Origin: Apiospora phragmitis
Lineage: Eukaryota > Ascomycota > Sordariomycetes > Amphisphaeriales > Apiosporaceae
Reading direction: 5' to 3'
Length of the DNA: 64,000 nucleotides
NCBI GenBank assembly: GCA_038363925.1
Contig: JAQQWL010000011.1
Location: 5,642,001 to 5,706,000, forward strand
Under the pieces are notes generated by a model. It worked only from the letters and a program-made list of their open reading frames with translations. It was not told where the DNA came from and did not search any database. A program made the position numbers and the translations under genes. Shown piece after piece: positions 46,101-57,292 of this stretch (positions are counted from its first letter, which is position 1; each line of letters begins with the position of its first letter).

Positions 46101-49100
46101 ATCCTCTGAGATCGCTATCAACACGAGATGCAGAACAATCTGGACAAAGGTCTCCACTCGGGTGTAAGGGACCTTGGGTGTGAACTTGGTTGCGACAAGC
46201 GGATACAACAGGGAGTAGTATACGATCTGGGCAAACATGCCTGTGCTAGTAAAAGCTGCCAGCCTGTTGAACGCGCCCGATTCGATAGGTTGCAGATGCG
46301 GCTCATACACAATGTCCTCGACAGGCTTGTTGGATTTCTTAGAGATCCAATTCCGATAAGCAGCCTCGGACTCTTCTCGCTGGTTCTTGTTGTAGTGTGC
46401 TATGTATGGGTCAATGTTCTCAATATATTGGGGTTTCAACTCGAATGTGCCATTGTCCGACACCCCCTCGGGCGCCTTGAAGGTTGCCACTTCGTCCAAG
46501 ACCTGCTGGAAGTCCTCCTGCTCATGGAACTTGTCTGGGAGTTTAGTGCAGACCTCGTTGAACGACAATGGTTTGAAGCAGAGAACGTGAGAGATATCGC
46601 GACGCATAGCCATTAAATGCATCTCTCGCTCGTCTTGGGTAATGAGTGAGGTCCTATCACTGAGCAGGACGATCAGCAGATGGATCATATCCTCGATAAC
46701 ATCCAGGTGTTGTATTTCGTCTTGCGCAGAAGGGCGTTGTTCAAAGAACCCCTTGACCCAGTTGTCCATACCAAATCGGTCGACAATGGATGCTAGAACC
46801 CTGCTTGGGTCGCAAACAACCAGGGCCGTTTGGAGCAAAAAGATGTCACGGTGATGGGTAACGTTTCGATGGAGGATGTTGCGATAGGTAGTAGCTTGAT
46901 GCCGTAGACTTATGCCGTTGCGCACCCACATTCCCGCCTTGATCTGGGCAAGCCAAACGCAGACTCGCAAGGGGTAATCAAAGGCGGCCATCAGATAATC
47001 TTCAGGTCCGTATTCGCGCCTCGGCAAGGTCTTACGGCCCATTGTTTTGGGCTTCATCTTGAGCTCTTGGGAAGTAAAGCTGAGGACTGAGGCGAGCTCT
47101 TGAGCGGACATATCCTTGCCACACTCAATAAGCCACGATAGCGTGTAATGAAGTGCGTGGTGGAAACTGATGGGCTGCTCTTCCACAATGAATTTGACAA
47201 CATCGAATGTTGTGGATTCTCCCGCGAATTCGAAATCAGTAAGAGTCTTGAATCTGATCTCGTCTTTGACCTCGGCTTGAGTGAAGCGAGCACGCTCTGC
47301 GCCAATCGAGTTGACAACGACACTCTTCGCCGTAAGTCTGATAGCTCGCGGAATGCATTGCAAGTCGTGATCGGGTACTTTACGGAAAGATTCTGCGAGC
47401 ATTCGGCACAACTGGTTCATTTCGCGTGTCATTAGAGACGCTCCGATCCAGCTGTCGGTTTCGTACTCGACGTGTTCGCCAATTGCTCTGATATTGGGAC
47501 AGATACCCTGATGAAGCTTGACTAGATCAAGGAACTGTAGTAGGTATCGTTCTTCTGTCCTCATGCGTTCTTGTACGTGTGGTGAACTGAACAAGTACCT
47601 CATGTCCACATAGAAATGATACATACGCCTGTTCGTGACTGATCCTGTATCGAATCCGAGGACGGCGCTCGAAGACACATCCCATGGGTGACCCACCTGC
47701 CTCGTCGTCAGGAAGGTATACAGAATGGCCATCAGCGTGGTGAGGAAGTTGCCCCTTTCGACAACCTCGGCAGTGATAGATGGGGCGGTCAACATTTGTA
47801 AAGAGATGTTGATGATGGAATGATCTGGCTCGCGGTCTCCAATAAGGTATAGCTGAGCAAGAGTTGTGTACAGAGCGGCAAACCGAAGTCCAAGGATGCG
47901 CTTGAACTCGGGGATGGTAACGACCGTCGATATGTAGAGAGCACGCAAGTCGTTCCGGACTTTTTTCCACAGCCGCAAGTCGAATAAGATTAACCAATCC
48001 AGGCGAACCCTTTCAAAAACATCTTCATATGGCCGGCTCTCAGCATTTTCCAAGTATGCAGCTGGTGTCTCAACCCAATACCTTCCAGGCCTAGGTGGAT
48101 CTACCTTGTCCGCCTTGGCATGCCCGGGAGTTTTAGGCACCTCAAGATTTACCTTCGCGTATACTGTTGGTGCTATCAAAGGCTCGGCAGTATCTGAGTC
48201 AGAAGGTGTTAAGTCCCGGTCTCCTGCATTTCGCCTTGGAACCGGAGGCGGAGGCGGAGGCGGAGGCGGTGGGTATCCAGCAATCGTGGCTTCTTCTTCT
48301 TCCAGAGCCTCCCCTATAGGGCCTTGCCTCCAGTCAGACATGTTCACATCTCCAGCGGCTCCGGCGCCGGCATCTATCATCATGACATCTCCGTCGTCCT
48401 CATCATCACTGATATCGTTGTCTTCTTCGGCACTCGGCGGAGTCTGGCCATCATCGTCGTCGTCGTCGTCGTCGTCTGAATCATCAAGAAGGGCTGCCAG
48501 ATTTCTTGGCATAGCCGTAATACCGGCGGGTAAGGTACCGGTGGCGTCGGCAAAAGCCATCATCCTAGCACGGGTCACGAACAATCGCGCGGTTTCCCGC
48601 TGGTAGTGTTGATACTCAATCTTCTCCTCGTCCTCGATGCTGATATTGGTGAGGCTTGCATGAATGGCAGGACTGCCCTTCCGCCATGGCATTAAAAGCT
48701 CTTCGCATACAATCTGACGGAGGATACTCCCATCTCCACCAACAGAGCAGCCGGCGATGTCGTTCAGCCAGCTCACCATCGAACCACACATCTGTTCTCG
48801 GAAGGTATCTCTCGACGACCGGATTGTGACGGTAACTTTGATCTGCTCCAATATCCTAGCAACATCTAGAAGGTGCGAGATATCACGATGGTATATGAGA
48901 ATACTACGCCCCATGTTGTCCGTTTCGTGGGCTCTTTGATATCCATCGGCCAACGACATGCGACAGGCCCTGGCCACTTGATCCTGTACTTCCACGACAG
49001 TATGTTTCTCGTCATTCCAGAGGATGACGGAGAATTCTCCCGGAGACTCTATATCACCGCCACAGTACGTAGAATTCAATCGTGACATCTTCTCGTCCTG

Positions 49101-49745
49101 CTCGATCGAGGTTTTGGTCTTAGGCTGCCTAAGCTGCTCAGGCGCGCATGAAACCACATCGCATATAAAGTCTATAGCCCTGGCAACCGTCATGCGAATA
49201 TTGCTTAGCAGAGGCTCGGGCAGGCCGGCTGCCTCTTTGCCCTTCCCTTTGGCCTGACCCTCGCGTTCGGTGTGAATTGTGCAATATAGCGGTCGCTTCC
49301 AGGCCTCGGGGTCTCCGCAGTCACAACAACCACTATTACCGGGTGATATACTGATGCGAACCATATGGCCCCTGTGATCTGTGGAATCAAAGCACTTGCT
49401 GCACAGGCAGCATGTTTCGTCGGCGCCGCAGGTCTTGCACGAGTAGGTGGCCTCGCCTGCGCGGAAGATGTGACCGCATGCCTTGCCCCTCGCGGCTTCT
49501 GTGTACTCGGCGCCTTCTATTGCCCCCTGAGCTTCGCTGAGTTTCAGGCTGCCAGTGCTGGGCAGCTTGCCGTCGGGAAACAGCAGGCGCATGTACTCGG
49601 GCTTGCCTCCAGCCATGGACCAGAAGAGGTTGGAGAGGAGGTCGCGGGAGGCGGCATCGGTGTATCGGTAGCCATGTCGCTGCGGAAGCTCTATCAGATG
49701 CTGACAGAGCTGCAGCTCTTGCGTAGACATGTTAGCCGTGTCCAT
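43183..49745 (-). CDS. ubr1: E3 ubiquitin-protein ligase UBR1 (N-recognin)
   Basis: This is the ligase of the Arg/N-degron pathway, about 2164 residues in two exons, 49745-43519 and 43450-43183 (68-base intron). Domains in order: UBR box (about residues 88-158; CGHIFRAGEATYSCKTC, HRGHMVRISIS, CCDCGD) for basic N-terminal residues; ClpS-like region (about 238-320, ILWNDEKHTVV) for bulky hydrophobic N-termini; acidic and poly-Pro linker (about 425-510); long helical middle; RING-type zinc region (CILCQED, then CGHIMHFSCFEMY, CPLCKALG) near 1385-1540; and the C-terminal autoinhibitory UBLC cap (CLMCGDIFCGQTMCC). Two compensating pairs of single-base shifts scramble it: near 45842/45709 (true frame SAHFAEEEREKK...QQQQKSFLELQE) and near 45486/45355 (true frame LDRSAEDIRPFGLAHENR). 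The latter pair produces a false in-frame TAG at 45474, which splits the gene into two open frames. Confidence 0.9.
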
Positions 49746-50811
49746 GGCTAGGGAGGGGACCTGGTAGGTCGCATGTGACGTCGGCAGCTGTGGATCTCGG
49801 GATCAAAGTCGACAGGTTTCCTAAGCCTTCTATTGATTTATTCAGGGACGGCGCAGCACATGCAGGTCGGATTGCAACGATTAATCGCAGGTTTGTTGGT
49901 AATAAAGAAGGAGAACTGATGAGTAGGTAGGTGACGTGACGTCGGTATACCTACTTACTGCATGCGTGGTGTTTGACTTTCTGGTGATTAGTGCTGCCAC
50001 AATTTGGGGGCTCAGCTTGGATCAGGCCGTTCCAAAGCTCAGCATTGGTGGGGGTTCAACGCTGGCTTGCTGCTGATGGGGTAGTTGAGCTATACCCATC
50101 CTTCTTACATAAGGTGCCTCTATTATCCATGCATTTGTCATGCACTCAAGACAAGTAAGTGACTTTATCAATGCTCTCCTATGAGTATGATGTAGCTATA
50201 GGTCTCGATCATGATGCTGATCTGTTTTATTGCGAATCTCTGTTTTATTCATGTGTGTTCAACAATGAACGGCGGCCCTTAGCTAGCTGATGGCAATGAC
50301 CACACCTTATCGATACCCTATACTAGCAAACAGGTGCCCCGGGTTCATTCAAACATGCACAAAGAGCGAGAGCCGAGAGCTAACATCGGAAGCAACGCCG
50401 ATCTCCGACAGACGTGGCCAGCATTATGGATGTACATGAAGTTGTTGCCGGTAATGTAGTAAGTAAGTAGCATCCTCCGTGTCGCTTGTTGCCATTCCTC
50501 AGCTACTTCATACTGCCAGTCAATCGATATATCTGTTTCAAAAGCGAGGACGTGACGATCGATGCCTTATAGCATGACCAATGGGCCTCGGTATGCGAAC
50601 AAGCGAAGCGTGAACAGGTCTGACAGAATATAATTTTACGTCACGAACGAGACTTGCAGCTTGGGTGTCCTTCCGCATCCATCGCGTAGTAGTTCAATAT
50701 TTGCGCAGAGGCGTGTCTTTTGTCGTTCTATAGGGTACAAGTGTACAGACGGGGGCTGATTTACATCCTCCCGCAATTGCCTCTCAGCTTTCTCCGGACT
50801 ATTGTCTGCGT
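49746..50811. other. Intergenic region between UBR1 and QCR9
   Basis: Holds the UBR1 promoter and QCR9 3' region. No coding sequence supported. Confidence 0.5.
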
Positions 50812-51230
50812 CTATTCTTCCTCGGCGTCCTGGACGTACTTGTGTCGGATGTCCTTCCATTGGCGCTGCAAGTTGTGAGCCATTATATCCTGATATGGGG
50901 GCGGACATATATCACTTACGCCTCGGTTCATGCTGTCCCAGACCTTGTCCATGCCTTGGTTGTAGATCCTGTTATAATACCGTTAATTCCTGTTGCGACT
51001 CTTGCCTGCGCCCGAGATACGTACAGCTCGAAGCCGAAGCCCGCGGCAAAGACGGTTCCCAGCATCTGCCAGTTACGGGAGAAGAGGGCGCTGCAATTGT
51101 AGTGTTAGATTGCATTGTCGTCGTGCTCGAAAGATCGTTGGACTGACTTGTAGATAGGCTTGACCTGTTTGCGCGATTAGTCTTCTCTCCCAAGTAAGCA
51201 GTCCTGGGTGTTTGGGAGGGGGCGTACCAT
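50812..51230 (-). CDS. qcr9: Ubiquinol-cytochrome c reductase subunit 9 (complex III, QCR9), five exons
   Basis: This is a single-helix inner-membrane subunit of mitochondrial complex III. The protein is only 62 residues, spread over five exons: 51230-51228 (the ATG alone), 51164-51148, 51090-51025, 50968-50920 and 50865-50812, with introns of 63, 57, 56, 54 bases and matching phases. It reads M-VKPIYN-ALFSRNWQMLGTVFAAG-FGFEL-IYNQGMDKVWDSMNRG-RQWKDIRHKYVQDAEEE, that is the QCR9 pattern: PIYN, SRN, hydrophobic helix, WD-x-x-NRGRQWKDIRHKY. Every intron has GT/AG ends and all five exons are needed for the frame. No single open frame covers it, so simple gene calling will miss it. It shares a 511-base divergent promoter with PYM. 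Confidence 0.88.
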
Positions 51231-51741
51231 TTTGACGGATATGTGTATAACCGCACTCTGGTGCTCGAGAATAGACGGTCGTGTGGTCGGTAGGGTGTCA
51301 ATGGCGACTCAATTGACTTGGTTTGGTAGAGAGTGGAATCGAATCGTGGTTGAGAATGAGGCTCCGACGACTCCTTGGGAATTTCCAAGGTCTTGGTGAT
51401 GGCGGGCTTTTGATTGGCTAGAGCTTGCCTGATCCACCAGGACAGGCTTGAAGCGACTATGCTTTTGGTCGCACGACAAATGCCCTCAGCAGCCCTTTCT
51501 CCGATAGCAGCAGAGAGGACCCCTCCAAGCCCTCCAAAAGGGTCTACACGGCTCGGAAGTACATAAGTCTGATTCTTACGCCGGATTTTTACAGGGACTT
51601 GGGTTGAAATTTAATTGTTCTTCTCATTATTCTGTTCACAATCGATCTGGCAATTTCTTCTCTTTTTTCTTCTTCTCCAATTTTCTCTGGGCGGCTCCGA
51701 AAACGCAGCGAGAGCTTTACATTGCCCTCACCAACATCACG
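51231..51741. promoter_or_regulatory. Divergent promoter QCR9/PYM
   Basis: A 511-base gap between the start codons of QCR9 (minus) and PYM (plus), the shortest divergent spacing in the window. It has pyrimidine-rich tracts before the PYM ATG (TTCTTCTCTTTTTTCTTC around 51650). Transcription starts cannot be fixed. Confidence 0.45.
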
Positions 51742-52353
51742 ATGCCTTCAGAACCTGCCAGACCGTCCACTTCAGGCATCGTCACCGACGAAGTCAGTGG
51801 TGTGCGTCAAATTCCGGAATCAGTACGCGCAGATGGAAGTACTCGAAAAGCGATCAAAATCAAGCCTGGGTACCGACCCCCAGAGGATGTTGAGCTCTAC
51901 AAAAATCGCACCGCTGAGTCGTTTCGCAATCGCGGAAAGGGCGGAATACCAGGCACAGAGGGACTGAAAGAACAAAAGGTCGAGCTACCTTCTGCAGCTA
52001 GCAACAAGAATGCAAAGCGGAGGGAGGCGCGAAAAAAGGCCAAGGCGACTGACGACTCGAACGATGCCACTGCCGACAAAGCGAAGGATGCTGCCGAGGG
52101 CAAGCCAGAGGAAGTCGATCCCGAGGTCGAGAAGGAGAAGAAAGCTCGCAATCTGAAAAAGAAACTGAAGCAGGCCAAGGACCTCCAAAACAAGAAGGAG
52201 GGAGGCGAGTCCCTTTTGCCTGAACAAATTGCCAAAGTCATCAAAATCAACGAGCTTATCCGCGAGCTCGAAGCGCTTGGCTTCGACGCCGATGGCGAGG
52301 CCAAGGCCAAAGGGGAAGGCAAAGGTGAGAAGCAGCAGGAGGAACAGGGATGA
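51742..52353 (+). CDS. PYM/WIBG, partner of Y14-Mago
   Basis: This is a protein of 203 residues, intronless. The N-terminal Mago-binding motif of the PYM (WIBG) family is clear: GVRQIPESVRADGSTRKAIK, then PGYRPPEDVELYKNR (residues about 14-60). PYM removes exon-junction complexes from mRNA at the ribosome by binding the Y14-Mago heterodimer. The middle is Lys/Glu-rich coiled coil (AKRREARKKAKA, EKEKKARNLKKKLKQAKDLQ), and the C-terminus (LPEQIAKVIKINELIRELEALGFD) is the helical tail conserved in fungi. The frame is intact. Presence of PYM implies an exon-junction complex, fitting this intron-rich gene set. Confidence 0.88.
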   Translation: MPSEPARPSTSGIVTDEVSGVRQIPESVRADGSTRKAIKIKPGYRPPEDVELYKNRTAESFRNRGKGGIPGTEGLKEQKVELPSAASNKNAKRREARKKAKATDDSNDATADKAKDAAEGKPEEVDPEVEKEKKARNLKKKLKQAKDLQNKKEGGESLLPEQIAKVIKINELIRELEALGFDADGEAKAKGEGKGEKQQEEQG

Positions 52354-53049
52354 ACTGCACGCTCTCTGGTTGCCATTCGACGCGTGAGGGCTACACGGCA
52401 CGGGCTCTACTTTGGATATCAACCCTATGAGCTCGTGGTTGTGCCGGAACGCTAACACCATCCTCCAATACCTGATATGCCGCAACCACCTGTATAGGCT
52501 GGTCGCGGCTCATTCGCCCTTTGGACTCAGAGAGTCTGATTCAAGCTTGGGGCCGTCTAGTTCAAGAGCACATGCCACACACCCAACATGTTGTCATTAG
52601 ATAACTCGATAGCCCACCTTGATTTGCGAAGTGATCACAGCAGCATATTCGGCAAGGATGAGGCCAGGCTCAAGGGGGGTGATAGATGGGTAGCAGTGGG
52701 GGTCCTGAATCGACGAGACGCGTCATTCTGCAGGTCCGATGGAACGACCCCTGGGGACCCTAGCTTGATAATTATCTCATGTTCAGATAATCGACTTTTT
52801 AAAGGGAGGCCCAAGACGAAGAATCTGCGAGCAGTTTTGGGTAGTACGTAGAAAGACTATGTAGATATCCTCCTGAATATGAGATGTAACTGGACCAAAT
52901 TAGTGTTGCTCCTGTAGCAGTATGCATAAGTTTATACAAAGCATCGAAGTTGCGTGACATCGCGTTGTCAGGAATCGCGTTTCATCCTTTCCCCTTATGA
53001 TAGATAATGATACCCTTGTTTTTTGGTTGTTGTTTTTGTCCATGCCAGA
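52354..53049. other. Intergenic region
   Basis: Between PYM and the large hypothetical gene. Short frames only; no trace of a dioxygenase-like HxD motif was noticed. Confidence 0.45.
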
Positions 53050-55819
53050 ATGCTTCCTGGCTCGCTTGGTTACGTTTATCTGGAGTTGATGCGGGGCGAG
53101 GAACAGTCGGACAATATCACTGATAAGACCCCTTGCGAGGCCTTACACACCACAAATCCGCCTTTCGAGGACGACTCCAACCAGTCAACCAACATTTTGC
53201 AACGCGTCTTTTGTCCTCCAACGATGACTTCAACGATGATGGCATTTCTCACCCAAGATAAAACTCGGGTTCGGCTGAGGCGAGAAATATGCGATGTGGT
53301 CAATGACATTGGCTCAGTCGACAACTGCAACGTCTTGGCGACGATAGATAAACCCGAAACATGTACTTCACCCCCAGAACTGAAGAAGAGACTTCGTGAC
53401 GCGCTCGCGGCGTGGCTCTCGTTGGGTGCTGCTGGCGGGTTGGATATGAATAGCCTGGTCTACGATTTTGGAGACTATATAAGTGGCCAGGCTCTTGCCC
53501 TGGGTGCACTTTCACCTGGTGGAGAAGCCACCCAGTTCCATTGTCTCCAGACCGTAGCTGACGAGCTCAACTGTGAGGTCTTTCTCGTCAAGCTGAAGAG
53601 GGAAGATTATGGCTTCGAAGACAACGGGTATGATTTTAGAGACTTCTTTGAGCGCGACGTGACTGAGGACGATGTGACTGAGGACGACGATGAGGAGGAT
53701 AAGAGCCCGCCTGTACGTGTATTCATAACAAGTCTAGGTCTGGTAAACAAGCTAAGATTATATTGTCAACAGCAGAGTTGTGGCTTGAAGTATGAAATTA
53801 TGGAGAGGACATGGACAGCCGAAGTATTAGTCGACTGACGGAGTGGGTTCAAACTAGACGACTATCCTCTCGAAGAGCACATCGTAGTCCAGGATGAATT
53901 CGACATGGAAGCGTACGATGACGAGGTTGATGAGCAGGAGGAAGATGCTATCATAGGCGGACCGAACGAACCTGTAAGTCAGGAAACCGAACCAGGGAAA
54001 TGTGTCTCATTCAAATTCTGACATGAAGCACCTAGCGACACGGCTTCACCAGGTGGTTCACATCCACGGTGAGTAGCACATCAATCTCAGCCTCGGAAAT
54101 TTTCCCATTCATGCTAATGTTCTAGCTAGGCTGCACTAATCATATCCAAGTCCTCTTTGCTCGAGTTCTTGTGCGAACTGTCTCTCCATGACAACCGTAG
54201 CTCATCCGTCTCGCAGCTGGTTACTTATATGGCTGCTACATGCCGCGATCCAGAGAATAGCCAACACTATATCCGCAATCTATTTGAGCTCTGCACAAAA
54301 CTATCGAGCAGTCCTAACCAGCTACGGGCACTCGATGAAGCAACCATCATTGAGGTGCTTCAACTAGCTATCCATCACAACCACGCGCAGCTGTTCGACC
54401 TGATAAGCAATAACATCGCCATCACATTGTCGCCAGGGCGGTTCTTCACTTGGGCTGGTGAACATCTTCGGAACGTGAGATTTCCGTTGGGGGCACTGGC
54501 ACTCGCGTAAGTCCCTCCGTCATCTTAGCTGCAGCTGGTACAGACGGTCCAGTGTTGATAACAATCGCAGTATGCGCCGTTCCCTTTCTCTTGCATGCCG
54601 ATGTGGTGACTGGTATACTTGTATTGCTAGCCTCAAAACATCCGAGACTGGAGCTCCTGGCAAACTACAAGAATTCGCGCAGGCTGCTTTGAGTGAGGCG
54701 GCACTTTTCTGTTCACAAGGCGAGGTTTATGAAGGAGACGGCGAGACTCTTGTACTCATAGCTTGCCGATGTAAGGACTTCACCTGGCTACGGAATGATT
54801 ACGTGGATACGTGTGAGAGCGCATGCACATTGACTGACAAGACTAGGATTGCCCCTATCGTACGTCAAAGGGCCGTAGGTTTTGCCTTCACTGCGGTCTT
54901 TTGTTGGACACTCTATGCTGCGGCGATCCGTGGAGAGCTGCCGAGAGAAGAGTCTCTCGAGCTATTAAGGAGCTTGGTGGCCAACCTCCATGAGTCGTTT
55001 GACATCCTCCAGCTGGTAAGCGAGTCGGTCTTCTGTCAAAGAACACAACAGGCAGTCACCAATCGTACGCCATTACCACCGCCACCTGTTTCAGGCGATA
55101 CTCTCATTAATCTGGTTCGGCTAATGATCGCCATCAATCCTGAGAACGAAGTGCGAAGCTTTCTTTCCAAGATTACGGAACAGGTCAGATTCGTGGACTG
55201 GAGGGATTTCACTTGTCTCTATCTCCCTTTCGTCAACGATCTACTGGGGCTGGCGGGGGTGCAATCGGATGATCTGAGGGAGTCACCTTATGCTAGCCTT
55301 GCTCGTGAAATCGTCATGGAATACTGGCAGCAGCAGTATGGTGGGTTGGGGTCACAGCCGCAGACACAGGCACAGGCACTTGGTCAGCTGAACATGATGC
55401 TGCTGAATTGCGGGTGCCCCTTTTGCCAAGGTATACGGGGATTCCTTATTGAGACCCCCAACCTGCCACAAGCGGTCTTTGGGGTTGTGGCTTCTGACCG
55501 TCCGTTGCTGACGCACTTGAGTGCGGTGGTCAAGCAGTGTGCTGGCTGCTGCGATTATCAAATAGAGCATGAAGGATTATACTGCAAATGGATACTCACC
55601 AAGACAGGCTTTCTGTCTCTGGAAGAGCAAAACAGTTGTTTACACTTCGCGCGGGCAGCCTTGAGTAAAACCAACCAGCTACGGCTATCGTTGGCACTTG
55701 ACGAACTGCAATGTGAACGACTTATGGGCACGAGTCCGCCCTCGCTGGTTTCTTGCCCAGGGCCATTGCCATACGAGGCCTCGGATCAAAGTAGTTTTCT
55801 CAGTCACAGACTCCCTTGA
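53050..55819 (+). CDS. Large fungal hypothetical protein with internal stop, possibly decayed relative of 2OG-Fe(II) oxygenase-type proteins
   Basis: I do not recognise this with certainty. Four exons can be set out: 53050-53973, 54036-54068, 54130-54506 and 54571-55819 (introns of 62, 61 and 64 bases), about 860 codons. An in-frame TGA at 53836-53838 sits in the first exon between EVLVD and RSGFKLDDYPLEE, where the downstream reading (EEHIVVQDEFD, acidic run) continues in the same frame. The C-terminal two-thirds are helical, with Cys-rich pieces (CGCPFCQGI, CAGCCDY). The overall pattern reminds me of the C-terminal half of fungal proteins with an N-terminal prolyl-hydroxylase-like domain, but that catalytic domain is absent here. 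Start choice is uncertain (53224 is an alternative). It may be a pseudogene, or two separate genes. Confidence 0.45.
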
Positions 55820-56106
55820 TAAAGGACCAACTGACCCTCCGTGACCTCGGATGCAAATAGGAGTTTGCAAGCCAAGCAGCAGAAGACCATGGTGGTGATC
55901 CCTTACCGCACTCTCTCCACGTAACATCCGCTGTCCGAACCCCCGCCCTCCCCACCTCCGCCTGCACATGCGATCCGACGTGGATCCGCATCCCCCTCTT
56001 AAAACATTCCGGCTTCTTCGGGGACAGCCACGAACAGCACGAATACGGACTTCTTCCCATTTACTTGATTCATTCTCCATTTTCTGTGCTATCGCGGTCC
56101 GGCAGT

Positions 56107-57016
56107 ATGGGTTCAACGTCGGGCATCCCCGGCTTACTGTATGCTAGCAGCAAAATAACACGACCTGACATCCTTGATACCAAGACCTTCTTTGAGTGGT
56201 ACGATGAAGAGCACATACCCGAGCTGATACAAACCAGCGGGTTCGACTCTGCGTTCCGGTTCATTGACAGCAACCCGGACTCAGAAAGACCCTACCTGGC
56301 CGTCTATCCTACAAAGGACTTCTCGTTTTTTCAATCAGATGAGTTCAAGGGCATGAAGTCGCTACAGAGCGACAAACTGCCTGGAACCGGCGCTGCCGCA
56401 GAAGTCATGGAGTCCGTGTCGAGGTTTGACAAGTTGGTTCAAGTGTATGATCCGACCAAGAAGGGACCTGGTAAGTCTGGCCTAGGCAATCCCCTTGACG
56501 CAGCAAACAGGCGATGCTAATATCAAGAAGGGCATACCAAGTGCATCATCTCCGCACAGATGAAGTCCACTTCTGGTCCCGCCGCTGAGGAGGACATTGA
56601 TTCGTGGTACCGCGAAGAGGTAAGCAAAACCACACAAGCCAGTTGAAGTAGGCACCTGCTCATGGACTCTATAGCACCTCCGGCTTATTGCCAAAAGCGA
56701 GGGATACCTCCGAACCACCAGGTACAAACTTGCCTTTTCTGCGCAACTCCCGCCCCCAGCGGAGGACGAGGCCAAGCCGCCAGTCTGGTTGGCCCTTCAC
56801 GAGTTTGAGACTAAGAGCGTCGATCTGGACAAGCTGCGTGAGCTGACAACATCAGACGTAAGTACAAGGCTATGGACTTGTTACCCAACTCTCGCTGACC
56901 CTGATACCCTATAGTGGACCAACAAGATCCACGAGACAACCGAGGGAATTTTCATTATCTACGAGTTTGCTAAGGATTTCGGCACCCGAGATCTGTTTCA
57001 TGGGGTTGAGATATAA
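56107..57016 (+). CDS. Dimeric alpha-beta barrel (EthD-like) protein
   Basis: This is a protein of about 245 residues in four exons: 56107-56470, 56531-56619, 56675-56857 and 56915-57016 (introns of 60, 55 and 57 bases; phases agree). Its layout looks like two ferredoxin-like repeats: GLLYASSKITRP...FFEWYDEEHIPELI in the first half and QMKS...DIDSWYREEHLRLIAKSEGYL in the second, each with a W-Y-x-x-E-H pattern. This is typical of EthD/dimeric alpha-beta barrel folds. Function is unknown; such proteins act in degradation or secondary metabolism, but the neighbours give no hint. The frame is intact. Confidence 0.65.
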
Positions 57017-57292
57017 TCCCATGATGTATATCCCCGAGTAAGAATGCAAACCAACCTAAACCCATATACTTAGCTATGCGACTGGACAGATGACGGTACT
57101 TGACTGGAGCTCTTCGATGTCAGCATAGTATTTATATATGGAGAAATATACCGCAAGATCATGTGCACAACGCCGGCCCTACCGAGTATTTGACTTGATT
57201 CTCATTGCGAAAGAGCAGCAGCATGTCTATGGTAAATCTAGCTTGCGCCATTCTAGTCTTTCCAAAATTGCAATATAATCTAGGCGCTTCAC

